Shown here in pieces: positions 21,237 to 31,739 of a DNA stretch of 64,000 nucleotides. Position numbers and translations under genes: made by a program. The notes beneath the pieces were generated by a model. That model did not search any database. It was not told where the DNA came from and was given only the letters and a program-made list of their open reading frames with translations. This DNA is from Maratus speciosus (lineage: Eukaryota > Arthropoda > Arachnida > Araneae > Salticidae), in assembly GCA_963932465.1 (NCBI GenBank), contig OZ010794.1:439209502-439273501 (forward strand), in the 5' to 3' direction. Position 1 is the stretch's first letter. Every line of letters starts with the position of its first letter.

Positions 21237-22218
21237 CAGGGTTGGCATTTTTACCAGGACAGTGGCAAAAACTGGAAAAAACCGGCAAAAATGGCAAATT
21301 CTTATTTGTCTTTAATGTGTAATTAAATCTATAGTTAATAAGGATAATAATGGTATAAACAATTAAATTTAATAACATATCATTTAATACTGTTATTTAA
21401 TTTGCTAATTAATAAATATAATTAAATATTTTTACATATTTTAAATTTTTATAAAATAGGTGGGATTCAGTCCAAGACTTAGGAATTTAAGAACCAGATT
21501 AAAATTCGGATATCTAATTTTTTTTTTTCTTAAGTAAAGTATTTTCTCAGCCATTAATATTATTTTAATTATCAAAAGATTTTATATAGCTTTGCTACTT
21601 CTGTTTTATGGAATGAGCCTTAAAAATATGTAAATATTTACGTCTTTGGTACTAATTAATAATTATTTATCTGATGAAACTAGTCTGTTACAGATAAAAG
21701 AGTAATTAAATTAAATTGAAAATTATATATTGAAAAAACTCTCTGTTATGCCTTATTAGGAAACAAGAATTTTCCCCCCCTCCCTCTTACACTCTAAGAA
21801 AGGGACAGAAAGTTACATTCTTTACATTCAGTAAGTAGCCTGTAGCCATTTTATCTGGTTTGCCAGTGTATCCATTTTCTACCCGTTATCCAAAGATTTT
21901 TTTCAAATTTTTCATTTGTGCAAAATTCGAAATAAACTGTCAACAAATACTCTTTCTAAACTAGTTATTGTTATGCTATGCTAAAACAGCAAAAATTAGG
22001 TTGTGATGGAGATATCGCTGAATTATTTGAAATTTAATAGTTTTCTGCTTTAAATATAATTTTATATTAAAAAATTGAATTTAGAATATAATTATTTATT
22101 TGAATTTCTAACACATATAAACATAAATGCTTTACTCATTTAGAGCCTCCACAGTTCTATTATTTGAATATAATCATTAATAATTGTATAAACATGAATA
22201 AAAAATTAAGTTTTCTAT
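21237..22218. other. Insert DNA starting with a lone hAT-like end
   Basis: CAGGGTTGGCATTTTTACC at 21238 and the following AAAACCGGCAAAAATGGCAA resemble the left end of a hAT family, but no right partner was found. The remainder is AT-rich with a C run at 21774-21780. Confidence 0.4.
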
Positions 22219-24567
22219 TTCTACCCTATATATATAAAATCCTAATGAATCGAATTGAAACGAATTTATGTAACGATTCTATGAAACGACTGATTAAACA
22301 ACTGATTACATTTCACGGCGATTTCTCCGAAAATATGGAATACTTTGCGATGAAATTGACACCAAAAATCCGTATTGATCCACAGATCTCAAAACTGGTA
22401 TTAGAATTTTAAAATTAGAATTAGTTTTCGAAATATTAAATTTTCTAATTTTAAATACTTTTTTTCTAATGATGGCAACTCAAATTTTAATCATAACAGA
22501 TATTTTTTTTCATATTTTAGAAAAGATTATTTTAAATTAATTTGGCGACCAGTTTTGCCTCCATTAAATGTATGCTAAGAAATGCATCATGTTACTTTTA
22601 TTCAGAATTCAATTTGTATTTCATTATCATTTTATTTAATACAAAACTTTCATTTAAAATTGAAACCTTTAAAATAAATGGCTTTTACTTCATTCTTTTT
22701 TTTAAACGAAACAAAAAGAAATTTATTAGACACAGATGTCATATACGCAACGGGGTACCTAATTGGCGCCAAAATGGCGTTATTTTGCCTGACATAATAA
22801 CCCGGCTATTGTTGCTTATTTATTAATAAATGTTTATTTGAATTTATTTTCTTTTTATTTACAAAAAATGTTATAAATTGTTTTGTTCTATAGTTATTAA
22901 TTAATTTTTTTTTATTTATTGTTATTAACAGAAAATAATTTAAAAATACATATGTAACAGGTATTTGAAAACGAGGTTTTTGCCAAATTGTCGTAAAAAA
23001 AAAATCACGCCAAACCCGGTGTGTATGTGACAATGCAACAAATCATGAGATTTAATTTCCACTTCAAAGCAACGTTTTAATGTTATTACTTCTCCCGTCG
23101 ACCAATTTCGCCAAATTATATAAATAGCCAAATTATACAAATTGACATATTTTTTTTTTTTTTAAGTAACAAAAGAACAAATAAATTAGCATAACATTAA
23201 TAAAAATACAAATAAAACGTCGAAAAAAAAAATCACTTGATGGCGTGAACATGTGTAACTTCCTTAAAGTCAAGTGAATGCGACATTTATGATCAACCAT
23301 TATTGGCATTTAATCTTATAGTTTGGCGACAGATTTTTGGTCGATGGGATAACCAAGTAGCACCGTTTTAATTTACCACTCGAAAAATAAAAAAATTGCT
23401 AACTGGCGAGTTAAAAAAAAAAAACTATTGGCGAGATTTTCACCCGGCTAACATAAAAGTACCAGGAATTCTTTGTGATCATGGCAACTTTTATGTAGTT
23501 TTATTCGAAAAAATAATTTTGATTCTTTAATCAAAATGGAAACCTTTCTTATGAAAAGCGAAGGAATCAGCCCGTTGTTTATGGCAGTTACATGACTTGG
23601 ACTATTATAGTATAAACGAAATAATGGGGATAGAATAATATTCGGCGACTTATCACACCTGTGGCTGGCTAACATTAAAGTACCAAAATGGCCGCCTGGA
23701 ATATAAAAAGAGAAGGGATCCACCTGGAGCTGTTGATGATAGTCACATGACTTAGGCTATTATTGTAGAGATTGTTTTCAATTTTAAAAACAGCACAAAG
23801 AATAATATTTCCTAACGATTAAAAATTTATTTTCACGTGACTATTAAAAACAGAAAAAAAAACTTTAAAATTACTATTAAATGAGTACGTGTTAAAGGCA
23901 GGAAAATATTGAGAAAATTATGTCCTGAAAATTGTATTTACACGTGAATATTGAAAGGGAAGGGAAACTTCAAAATAATAAATACATTAATATGCGTTTA
24001 ACCCTTTCACAAACAAGGCACTTCTATTCGTAAAATCTTGAAATCAGTGAATGGCACCAGAATTTACAAACAAATTTCGAAATACAAAAATGCTTTTGTT
24101 CACTTACTTAATAAAAGGGAAATTTTCATCCAAATATTCTGATGCTAATGTGGCATTTAAGAATTAAAATTAAGCGGTCCAAAAATGAACCACCGCCCTT
24201 GAACGGGTTAGAGCAGCAAAGTTTAGTAAACTGTATTATGTCAATCGTTTTATAACGCTGTTAAAAAATACCGAGACAAAAAGACTCTGTTTACTTAATT
24301 CATTTTATTTTAGCTTCTTTTCAAATGTTTAATGGATCTTCTTTAACGAAACACGAAAACAACCATTGGATGTCATAACAGCAACTGATTCTACCTTAAA
24401 TTTTTGCAATCAAAGGGAATTGAATGGAAACCTGTTTATAGAGTTTTTTCAGTATAATTCAATCTTCTCTAATCTTTTTAAAACCAATCAGATTAGCGTG
24501 CTTTTAGATTCTACAGTGTCTGAACGGGGGTTGGCGAGCGTAGCTTGCAGGAGGCAGAGCCCCCTAG
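22219..24567 (+). mobile_element. Non-autonomous Helitron
   Basis: The right end has GTTGGCGAGCGTAGCTTGC, then a GC hairpin (GGAGGCAGAGCCCCC) and CTAG, followed by T. That is the Helitron 3' terminus: a subterminal hairpin, CTRR, and insertion before T. The left end near TCTACCCTATATATATAAAA resembles arthropod Helitron 5' ends, but the exact first base is uncertain. The body has no Rep or helicase coding region. It includes an internal partial repeat, GGCTAACATAAAAGTACC at 23447 and GGCTAACATTAAAGTACC at 23667. Confidence 0.65.
23998..24210. mobile_element. Possible small TTAA MITE inside the Helitron
   Basis: Left TTAACCCTTTCACAAACAAGG and right (other strand) CTAACCCGTTCAAGGGCGG are loosely inverted. 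The right boundary reads CTAA rather than TTAA. It resembles the TTAACCCTTT family at 44774 and 58557. Confidence 0.35.
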
Positions 24568-24769
24568 TATTTATATAAAATTAGTATTTTTTTCATTTAT
24601 AATTTTGTTATAAAAGTTAGTATTCTTTCATAAAATGCATAATTATACTTATTTAACTTAAGAATTCAAAAATAAATTTAGAATATTGATTTAACTAAGT
24701 ATTAAGTAGGGACGCACAACCGGTGGCCCGCGAATTCCATCTATTTATAAATGGAAAAATTGCAATTTT

Positions 24770-25790
24770 TATCCATATGGTCACAGTAAAAAATTGTCAA
24801 TTTCGTCAATTTGCCGCAGAAAAATTGAAAATTTCGTCAGCCAGATAAGAATTTCGTTGATCCGGCGTGGAAAAATCGTGAACCTAGTTGATCGGGCAGG
24901 GAATAATCGCGAATTTTGTCGATGAGGCGCGGAAAAAATAGCAAATTTCGTCGATCGAGCTAGGAAAAATCAAGAATTTCGTTGGTCAAACACGGAAAAA
25001 TCGTCAATTTTGTTGATGATGCGCTGGAAAATTTTTTTTTGATCGACTGCGAAAAAAAGCTTGAGTTTCGTCAGTCGCGAAAAAAAATTGCATATTTCGT
25101 CAGTAAGTTAAGAATCGGGAATTTCGCGATGGGGTGCGGAATAATCGCGATTTTGTTGATTAGGAGCGGAAAAAACTCAAATTTCGTTGATCGACTTTGG
25201 AAAAACAGCGTGTTTTGAGTGTTTATCGCAAGAAAAAATCGCGAATTTCGTCGATCAGGCGCGTAATAGTCGAAAATTTCGTCAATCGGGCACGGAAAAC
25301 CCGCGAATTTCGTTGGTTGAGCACAAAAAAATCGCGAATTTTGTCGATCAGACGGATAAAAACTTTAAATTTCGTTGCTCAGGAGCTAAACAATCGCAAA
25401 TTTCGTCGATCGGGCAGGGAAAAATCGCGAGTTTTGTCGATTGGGCTCCGAAAATTCCCGAATTCCGTTGGTCGGGCACTGAAAAATCGCGAATTTTTTG
25501 ATCAGGAGCGGAAAAAACACAAATTTCGTTGATCAGGCACAAAAAAAAATTGTCAATTTGTTGATGATGCGAGGAAAAATTGCAAATTTTGTTGATCGGC
25601 TGCCACAAAATATTGAGTTTCGTCAGTCGCGATAAAAAGTCGCGTATTTTGTTAATTTGCAGCGGGAAAAAATTACAAATTTCGTCAATCGGTTAAGAAT
25701 CGCGAATTTCCTTGGTTGGCCGAGGAAAAATCGTCAATTTCGTCGATCAGGCACGGAAAAATCGCAAATTTCGTCGATAGAACAGGGGAA
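24770..25790. repeat. 31-bp satellite array A
   Basis: About 32 diverged tandem units, period near 31, around GGAAAAATCGCGAATTTCG then TCGATCGGGCGC. Because 31 is not a multiple of 3, long open frames appear in all phases and read as KFRQSG- or NFVDQ-like peptides; these are not genes. The array lies inside the hAT 20930-26442. It shares the core CGCGAATTTCGTC and unit length with array B at 40750-42034. Confidence 0.8.
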
Positions 25791-25797
25791 ACACAAG

Positions 25798-26187
25798 CCC
25801 TGCCACAAGCTAATGTTAATCCTATGGGGAGGGATTTTTCTAATACCTCGTTTGCATTTCTACATTTTTATTTTATTTTATTTTTTTTTTTTTTTTGCAT
25901 TGGATAGCCGAGGTCGATCTCTACATCGCACCTTTTTTACTTTTTCGATTTTGGTTGCAGATATTTTTTAGAATGACACTTTCATTTTCAGAACTTGTTT
26001 TGAAAATGAAAGTAACTTTATAAAAATATCTGCGACCAAAATAAAAAAAGGTGCGATATAGAGACGAACCTCGGCTATCCAATGCAAAAAAAATTATTTA
26101 AAAATGTTGAAATGCAAACGAGATATTAGATAAATCACTCCCTGTAGGATTAGCATTAGCTCATGAGTGTCTTCGCCGGCAGGGACA
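25798..26187. mobile_element. Palindromic foldback element, copy 1
   Basis: The arms mirror each other: left AGCTAATGTTAATCCTATG, ATACCTCGTTTGCATTTC, TGGATAGCCGAGGTCG and CGATTTTGGTTGCAGATATT; right the reverse complements. Around the centre it reads TTTCATTTTCAGAAC / GTTTTGAAAATGAAAG. The core and arm order match 45568-46002, so these are two copies of one family. Confidence 0.72.
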
Positions 26188-26450
26188 GGAGCCTTAAGTC
26201 ACTTTCTAAACACAGTTTGTTTTTGAACTTGTTTATCAAAAACAGCAAAATAAAAAAAGCACGTTCCGTTCAAGCAAATTTGCCGATATTCGGCTCGTAT
26301 ATTCATTCAGAAGGAAATTAAGGATTTCCCTTGAAATATTATTTGCTGTTGAAATTGTTATACTTTTTAAACAGATGAAATAAAAGATATATTTTTGTGA
26401 CAAACCTCGATTGTTCTGCGACCCATAGGTTGGGAACCATTGCGCTAGAG

Positions 26451-26777
26451 ACAAATGTAGAATGTCTGATAAGTATTTTTTACACTTTAAAAAAATCATT
26501 AAACAAGATGAGATTTGCACTTATAGTTTATTTATATTTAATAAAGGGAAAAAAAGTATTTTAAATAATTTAAACACTAGATGTTGTCAGATCAATGAAC
26601 GTTCTATAACTATGTGTGTTCTATAACTTTCTACAATGTGTTATTTAACAGCAGTATATACATTAAGTTTTTAAAAGGGTTTAAACAAGTTCCAACTCAT
26701 TTTATTTTATTCATAAATTATCAAAATAAGGTATTTTTACACATATGCGATGCACAAGTAAAATTTTAATTCTCTAG
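26451..26777. other. Intron, no gene seen
   Basis: AT-rich. CTATAACTATGTGTGTTCTATAACTT at 26606-26631 is a short imperfect repeat. Nothing else recognised. Confidence 0.5.
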
Positions 26778-27274
26778 TAGTGTCCTACATCGAGTTGTGT
26801 AACCTGATTTTACCCAAACCTGATCTGATACTCGGGTAAAATTGAAGCTAATGTTTTTTTCATTGCGGGTCTGGTTGACTAAAATCGTTTTGGTTTCACA
26901 TAGAGTTTTAATACTTGCGGTTATATATGTGAAATTGATTTTTAAAAAGAAAGTCCAGATTATTGTTTCAGATGAAAAAAATATATATGTGAATATGAAT
27001 GAACCTATATATATTAGTTTTCTCTTTGTAAAAGATAAAACTTATATTAGAGATATTATAGAATATGTTTCCATAATTGTATTACTATATATATATTTTT
27101 TTGTTTCGGATTGATTTATTTCAAGCTCGGTTTGGGTTTCGGCTTAACAAAATTTTTTTTGTCATGTTCAGGTAAGTTTTAGAGTTAACAAAAAAGTTTT
27201 TGTCTGGTTCGGGTTGACATTAAGTGGAATTTCCTGGTTCGGGTCAAGTATTACCCGATCTACACAGGACTCTA
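26778..27274. mobile_element. Probable hAT MITE
   Basis: Left TAGTGTCCTACATCGAG and right (other strand) TAGAGTCCTGTGTAGATCGG are loosely inverted. Flanks TTCTCTAG (26770-26777) and ATCTCCAG (27275-27282) match at 6 of 8 bases. GGGT-rich subterminal motifs (CGGGTAAAAT, GGTTCGGGTT) occur at both ends, as is usual in hATs. No transposase. Confidence 0.5.
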
Positions 27275-27559
27275 ATCTCCAGTTCCCAATGCATCTTCCA
27301 GATTTTACTTCTTTTTGGTTCTTTTGGTCTGTAATTTTTGAAAATGTCTTCACATGCAAGTTCAGATCCATCTGTTAGCTTTTTAGAGAATGAATGAAGA
27401 TATTGATATCTAACATTTACTGCTATAACCAGATGTTCTTTATACTTTTCCAAACTTCCTTGTTCCCTTTTGATTCTTGGTATAGATGTTGTCTAAGTTT
27501 TCAATGTTATCATGACTTATAAAAGGTTACTGTCTTTTATTCTCTAGATTTATTGTTAG
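27275..27559. other. Intron, no gene seen
   Basis: No repeat or exon recognised. The minus-strand frames of up to 69 codons here lack any family motif. Confidence 0.5.
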
Positions 27560-27796
27560 TACATAGCTGCCAACCTTCTACTAATCTTCTGTATTGTCTG
27601 GATTAATTTAACCCAGGTTAACCACATTTCGAACCAGAAAATTTATTTCATGAATGATTATTTATTTAATTCCAAGTTTCTATGTGGAACATATTTAATT
27701 GCATTTCTTAAAAAAATTTCTGGAACGAAACATATTAAACCAGGGTCAAATTAACACAAGTATTATGGAAGATTAGTTTGAGGTTGGCACCTATGT
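27560..27796. mobile_element. MITE of the GCTGCCAACC family, copy 1
   Basis: Inverted ends are ACATAGCTGCCAACCTTCTA and, on the other strand, ACATAGGTGCCAACCTCAAA, continuing inward through CTAATCTTC. TTAGT stands at 27556-27560 and TAGT at 27797. Copies 2 and 3 are at 37818-37984 and 53268-53437. Confidence 0.65.
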
Positions 27797-28318
27797 TAGT
27801 ATAATAGTGTTAGAAGTCTTGTACTATATTAAAATAGTCAAGGAATTATTCCTCCAGTATCCAACACATATTGATGTGTACATTAATATGACAACTTAAT
27901 TAAAATTTAAAAAAAAAACATTAAAATGGCATGTACTTGTTTTATTTAGAAGCTAAATAACATAAAGCAATTAAAAATACGAAAATTGCACCTGTGTAGG
28001 AAATAAAGTGTATGGCTATTACATTACATATTGTATTTTGACAATCTATGAATAAAATAGAAGTGTTGAAATCATACACGATATTTTGAAAGTTGCTGTA
28101 TAATACCTTCAGAACTTTTTGCATGAGTATGTGAAAAACCGTGCTTACCAACCTCTAGTTTGTGAGCTATATCTAATTATTGAGACTGTTGCTTGTCCAC
28201 TACTACACCGAGCCTGTTTAGAAATCCGTTGTTGTTTCCATTTGTTGTTTCTGACTAATAAAGTGCATGCACACATTGAAATATTCTAACGATTATGGGG
28301 GGGGGGGGGGGAATTATG
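27797..28318. other. Intron with a G run, no gene seen
   Basis: A run of about 15 G at 28297-28311 immediately precedes the palindromic element. The rest is unremarkable AT-rich sequence. Confidence 0.5.
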
Positions 28319-29188
28319 TACACTGGTGTCCAAAATTAAGGACCAATCACAAAATGCTAATTTTTAAGTACGCAAATACTCAAAAGGAAATAATATAATT
28401 CAAATAATTACTGTCTCTATAGCACAGCTAGTCCATATATCATCTCATTCATGTCACACATGATCACAAGTGTCACAGTCACTATTTTGAAGCAAAAAAA
28501 TAGGAAATTCCATATATCTCATTATGAGTCTCAAATGATCACTATATGTGACTCCACTGAGACGTCACTATGACTGCTGCTTTGTGACAAGTCACTATGT
28601 GACTTTACAATGTAGTTACATGTGACACTCATGTGACTGTCATCTGTAGACTCAATTTCAAAGTCATTGTGAACGCTACATTGTGATAAGTTACCAAATA
28701 ATGTCACATTAAAGTGACATGATGACTTTCAGGTGACAGAGAGACTACTGTGAAGTCACCATTGTGCTCTTTCATGAAAAGCCCCCATGTGACTATAATG
28801 TGATATTATTTGGTGACTTATCATAATGCAACATTCATGATGACTTTGAAATTGAGTCTAAAAATGACAGTCACATGAGAGTCACAATGTAACTACATTG
28901 TAAAGTCACCTAGTGACTCGTTACAAAGCAGCAGTCACATTGACATCTCAGTGGAGTCATATATAGTGATCATTTGAGACTCATAATGAGACGCATGCAA
29001 TTTCCAATTTTTTGTTTCACCGTAGTGACTGTGACACTTGCGACCATGTGTGACATGAATGAGATGTTATATGAACTAGCTGTGCTGTAGGGATAGTAAT
29101 TATTTGAATTATATTATTTCCTTTTGAGTATTCGCTTACTTAAAAATTAGAATTTTGTGACTGGTCCTTAATTTTGGACACCAGTGTA
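28319..29188. mobile_element. 870-bp complete palindrome, Tc1-like ends
   Basis: Both ends read TACACTGGTGTCCAAAATTA inward, then AGGACC and AAATGCTAATTTTTAAG or its near match. The mirror symmetry continues to the centre near 28755. The interior is unusually rich in GTGAC and GTCAC (for example TGTGACTCCACTGAGACGTC, ATGTGACTTTACAATGTAG). No coding capacity. TACACTGGTGTCC-type ends are common in Tc1/mariner MITEs. Confidence 0.8.
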
Positions 29189-29510
29189 CTTTTTAATTGA
29201 ATAATTAATTGAAAGTGATTTTTTTTTTTTTAATGATTTTCTATAAGTGTAAAGTTTTTTATGCATAATCTGTATTTTTTTCTGATCTAACTTCATCTCA
29301 TTCAATTTGATTATCTGTAGGTCTAACAAAAAGAGGGCCAACCTTGTTAATCACAGATTTTGATTATTTTAATATATGTTGTAAGGTAGAGACCCCTTAG
29401 TATCAGATTCAACGGATTTTATCCAATGCTCCTTAGTTCTTGAGAAACCGGGAGGTGTCTAATAATAGTACACAACTTAAATACTTACTTTGCAACCGCA
29501 ATGATAGGTT

Positions 29511-29585
29511 GGTCGTAGCTCAGTTTGTATGGTGTTTGCCGGCTGATCCACGGTCCCGGGTTCGATACCTGGATGGCTGCATTTG
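29511..29585 (+). tRNA. tRNA-like module in left arm
   Basis: GTCGTAGCTCAGTTTGTATGG gives a D-arm and A box. GCCGGCTGATCC lies where an anticodon arm would be, and CCCGGGTTCGATACCTGG gives a T-arm and B box. The acceptor stem does not pair, so this is a tRNA-derived sequence or pseudogene. Confidence 0.45.
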
Positions 29586-30599
29586 TTTTTCTCATTTTTT
29601 GTTTTATAAATATACTTGTAAGTATAATTAATAATCTCATTGTCAATTAAAATTTATAATATTGTATATCAATTATAATTTTAACCTATTTAATTTTTTA
29701 CTTTTAACTAAACGAGTTGGAACCCGTCGAAATTCGACGAATTAAAATGTTTAGAATGGAACTGTTAGATCGAATTTATAATAAACCTACAAAAATAATT
29801 ACAATTAAAAATCATCTTGCATTCGTTGTCTAACTCTTAAAACAAATAATGTTTTTAACCTAAAATTACAAAAATATTATTTCCACAAACTTCAACTGCT
29901 TAAATGATTGAAAAATTAAACTGTATTAGAATACGTAATCAAGATGAGTAATTATATGTAAAGTTATCGATTGGGACTCTTATGTTTGTTTTTACGGGAT
30001 GAAATATCACTAAAAAGGATTTTGCTTTGTCACATCATAAAACTTTCCCCCATAAAATCTAAACTGTACGTTATTTTCACATTCTCAAAATTTACATACA
30101 CACCACTCAAATTCGCAATTTAAAAGTATTTTAAAGCGCAATACATTATTAATGAATGTATTTCCAAACTTAAAGTCACGTTTGCCCGATACAACTTTTC
30201 ATGTGAACATTCGCACAAACTTTAAGTTCTTACTTCAGTACCCGCGAAAATTTACCATTCAGAAATTTGCCTTTAGTTGCCATAGTATTGGCCATTTAGA
30301 ATTGGTCAAATATTATTTATTATTAATACTGTTTTATCACAGAAAACGATAGTTTTGTTTTAAATAGAGCATCATTTTTACTCACTGAATCATTTTGCCT
30401 AGTGTCTCAAACTCAGTATCAGCGCAATGTAAAAATATTCAAATATCTTCTTCAATCTTTTGATTTATGAAGAAGAATGCATGCTTTTTTATCGGCTGAC
30501 GTCATTTTCTGTTCAAAAATTAGAAAAAAGTTACTTTTATTTGTAATGTGAAAATGGCATCGATAAGGATATAATCAATAAAAATAAATAAACCATGAC

Positions 30600-30830
30600 T
30601 ATTTCCCCTTTACTTTTAATAGAATTGGAGTACTTCAGTTGCCACAATTACAAAATTGGTATAAAAACTATAAAAAAAATTAATATCTCAACAATAAATT
30701 GAGATAGAGCTTTCAAACAAATTGCATTTAAAAGTACATTTTTTTCACTATACGGCAGTGTAAAAATTGAAACTGTGCGATGTTTAGAAGTTTAAAAATT
30801 TGCAGTAGCGAAAATTGCAAATTCGAAATT
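30600..30830 (-). repeat. Inverted fragment of the dispersed repeat
   Basis: On the minus strand it shows GTACTTTTAAATGCAATTTG, TTTGAAAGCTCTATCTC, GAGATATTAA and CCAATTCTATTAAAAGTAAA. This corresponds to 59560-59710 and to 57380-57530. Confidence 0.6.
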
Positions 30831-31486
30831 TCATTTCAAATTTCAAAGTGTTGCCATTCGCAGAATGACGTATGCGTTACGCACAGATATGTTTGTCCTT
30901 TATAATATAGATAGTTGTATAAAACATCATAAAAAAGTTAATTTTTTAAAAATCACATATAAAATGTATTTCATATATTCTTTATCGATGCAATGATATT
31001 GAGCAATTGTGTCAGTTCGCGATTTTAAAGAAATATAACTTACGCATTGTTTAACAAAGGAAGACAATGCGATAATACTATTATTCTGTTTTCAAAGTAA
31101 CAAGCATAATTATATTTAAAATTAGCATCAGAATTAAATTACAACCAATTTTTTGCTTATTAAAGATTTTTAAATTTGTAATATGTATGCTTGCGCTTTC
31201 AATTATTTTGCTTTCACCTTTATCTTCTTTCTGCTTTTATTTTTATTTTATCATAACTAGATGGCACCACAATAGATTTTGTCACGATTTTGGAATTTTT
31301 ATCATTCAATAATACATCCAATTTCTTTTTGAACCTCTTTAAAGGATGAGAAATAATAGTTTAAAAATAAAAAATGATAAATTTAAGTTTGTTAACATTA
31401 TAATTAATGTAGGATATTAAAATTTGTAATTTAAATTATTAAATTATAATTACAAGTATATTTATGAAACAAAAAATGAGAAAAAC

Positions 31487-31567
31487 AAATGTAGCGCGTT
31501 CGGCTACCGAACCCAGGCCCGCAGATCAGCCAGCAAATGCCATACGAACTGAGCTACGACCAACCTA
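31487..31567 (-). tRNA. tRNA-like module in right arm
   Basis: On the minus strand: GTCGTAGCTCAGTTCGTATGG, CATTTGCTGGCTGATCTGC and CCTGGGTTCGGTAGCCG. It matches 29511-29585 with about ten substitutions. B box GGTTCGGTAGCC is weaker than in the left arm. Confidence 0.45.
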
Positions 31568-31739
31568 TCATTGCGATTGCAATGTAAGTATTTAAGTTGT
31601 GTACTATTATTAGACCACACGGTTTCTCAAGAACTAAGGAGCGTTGGATAAAATCCGTTGAACCGGACACTAAGGGGTCTCTACCCTACAACATATATTA
31701 AAATAATCAAGATCTGTGATTAACAAGGTTGGCCCTCTC

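Larger units (their letters stand above)
20930..26442. mobile_element. hAT element split by later insertions
   Basis: The left end CAGCGGTTCCCAACCTTTAT is at 20930 and the right end CAATGGTTCCCAACCTATG (other strand) is at 26442. Flanks TACTAGAG (20922-20929) and CGCTAGAG (26443-26450) agree at 6 of 8 bases. Left 20930-21236 and right 26193-26442 match the left and right parts of the hAT at 3379-4247, including ATTTAAGTCACTTTCTA-like and AAACAGATGAAATAAAAGAT blocks. Everything between about 21237 and 26192 is foreign: a hAT end, a Helitron, a 31-bp satellite and a hairpin. Confidence 0.7.
29333..31739. mobile_element. 2.4-kb TIR element with a tRNA-like unit in each arm
   Basis: The arms 29333-29660 and 31410-31739 are inverted copies: GAGGGCCAACCTTGTTAATC, AGAGACCCCTTAGT, CTCCTTAGTTCTTGAGAAAC, ACTTAAATACTTAC, GATAGGTTGGTCGTAGCTC, and an AT-rich inner part. 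Each arm contains a tRNA-like unit, and both point into the element. The interior includes an inverted piece of the dispersed repeat at 57-62 kb (about 30600-30830). No transposase was recognised. Confidence 0.72.

Noticed and set aside
22542..23140. Several frames of 66-94 codons on both strands
   Set aside because: Within the Helitron body; Asn/Lys/Phe-rich low complexity without Rep or helicase motifs.
24982..25971. Overlapping open frames of 60-111 codons on both strands
   Set aside because: They are readings of the 31-bp satellite; the repeated peptides shift frame with each unit and match no protein family.
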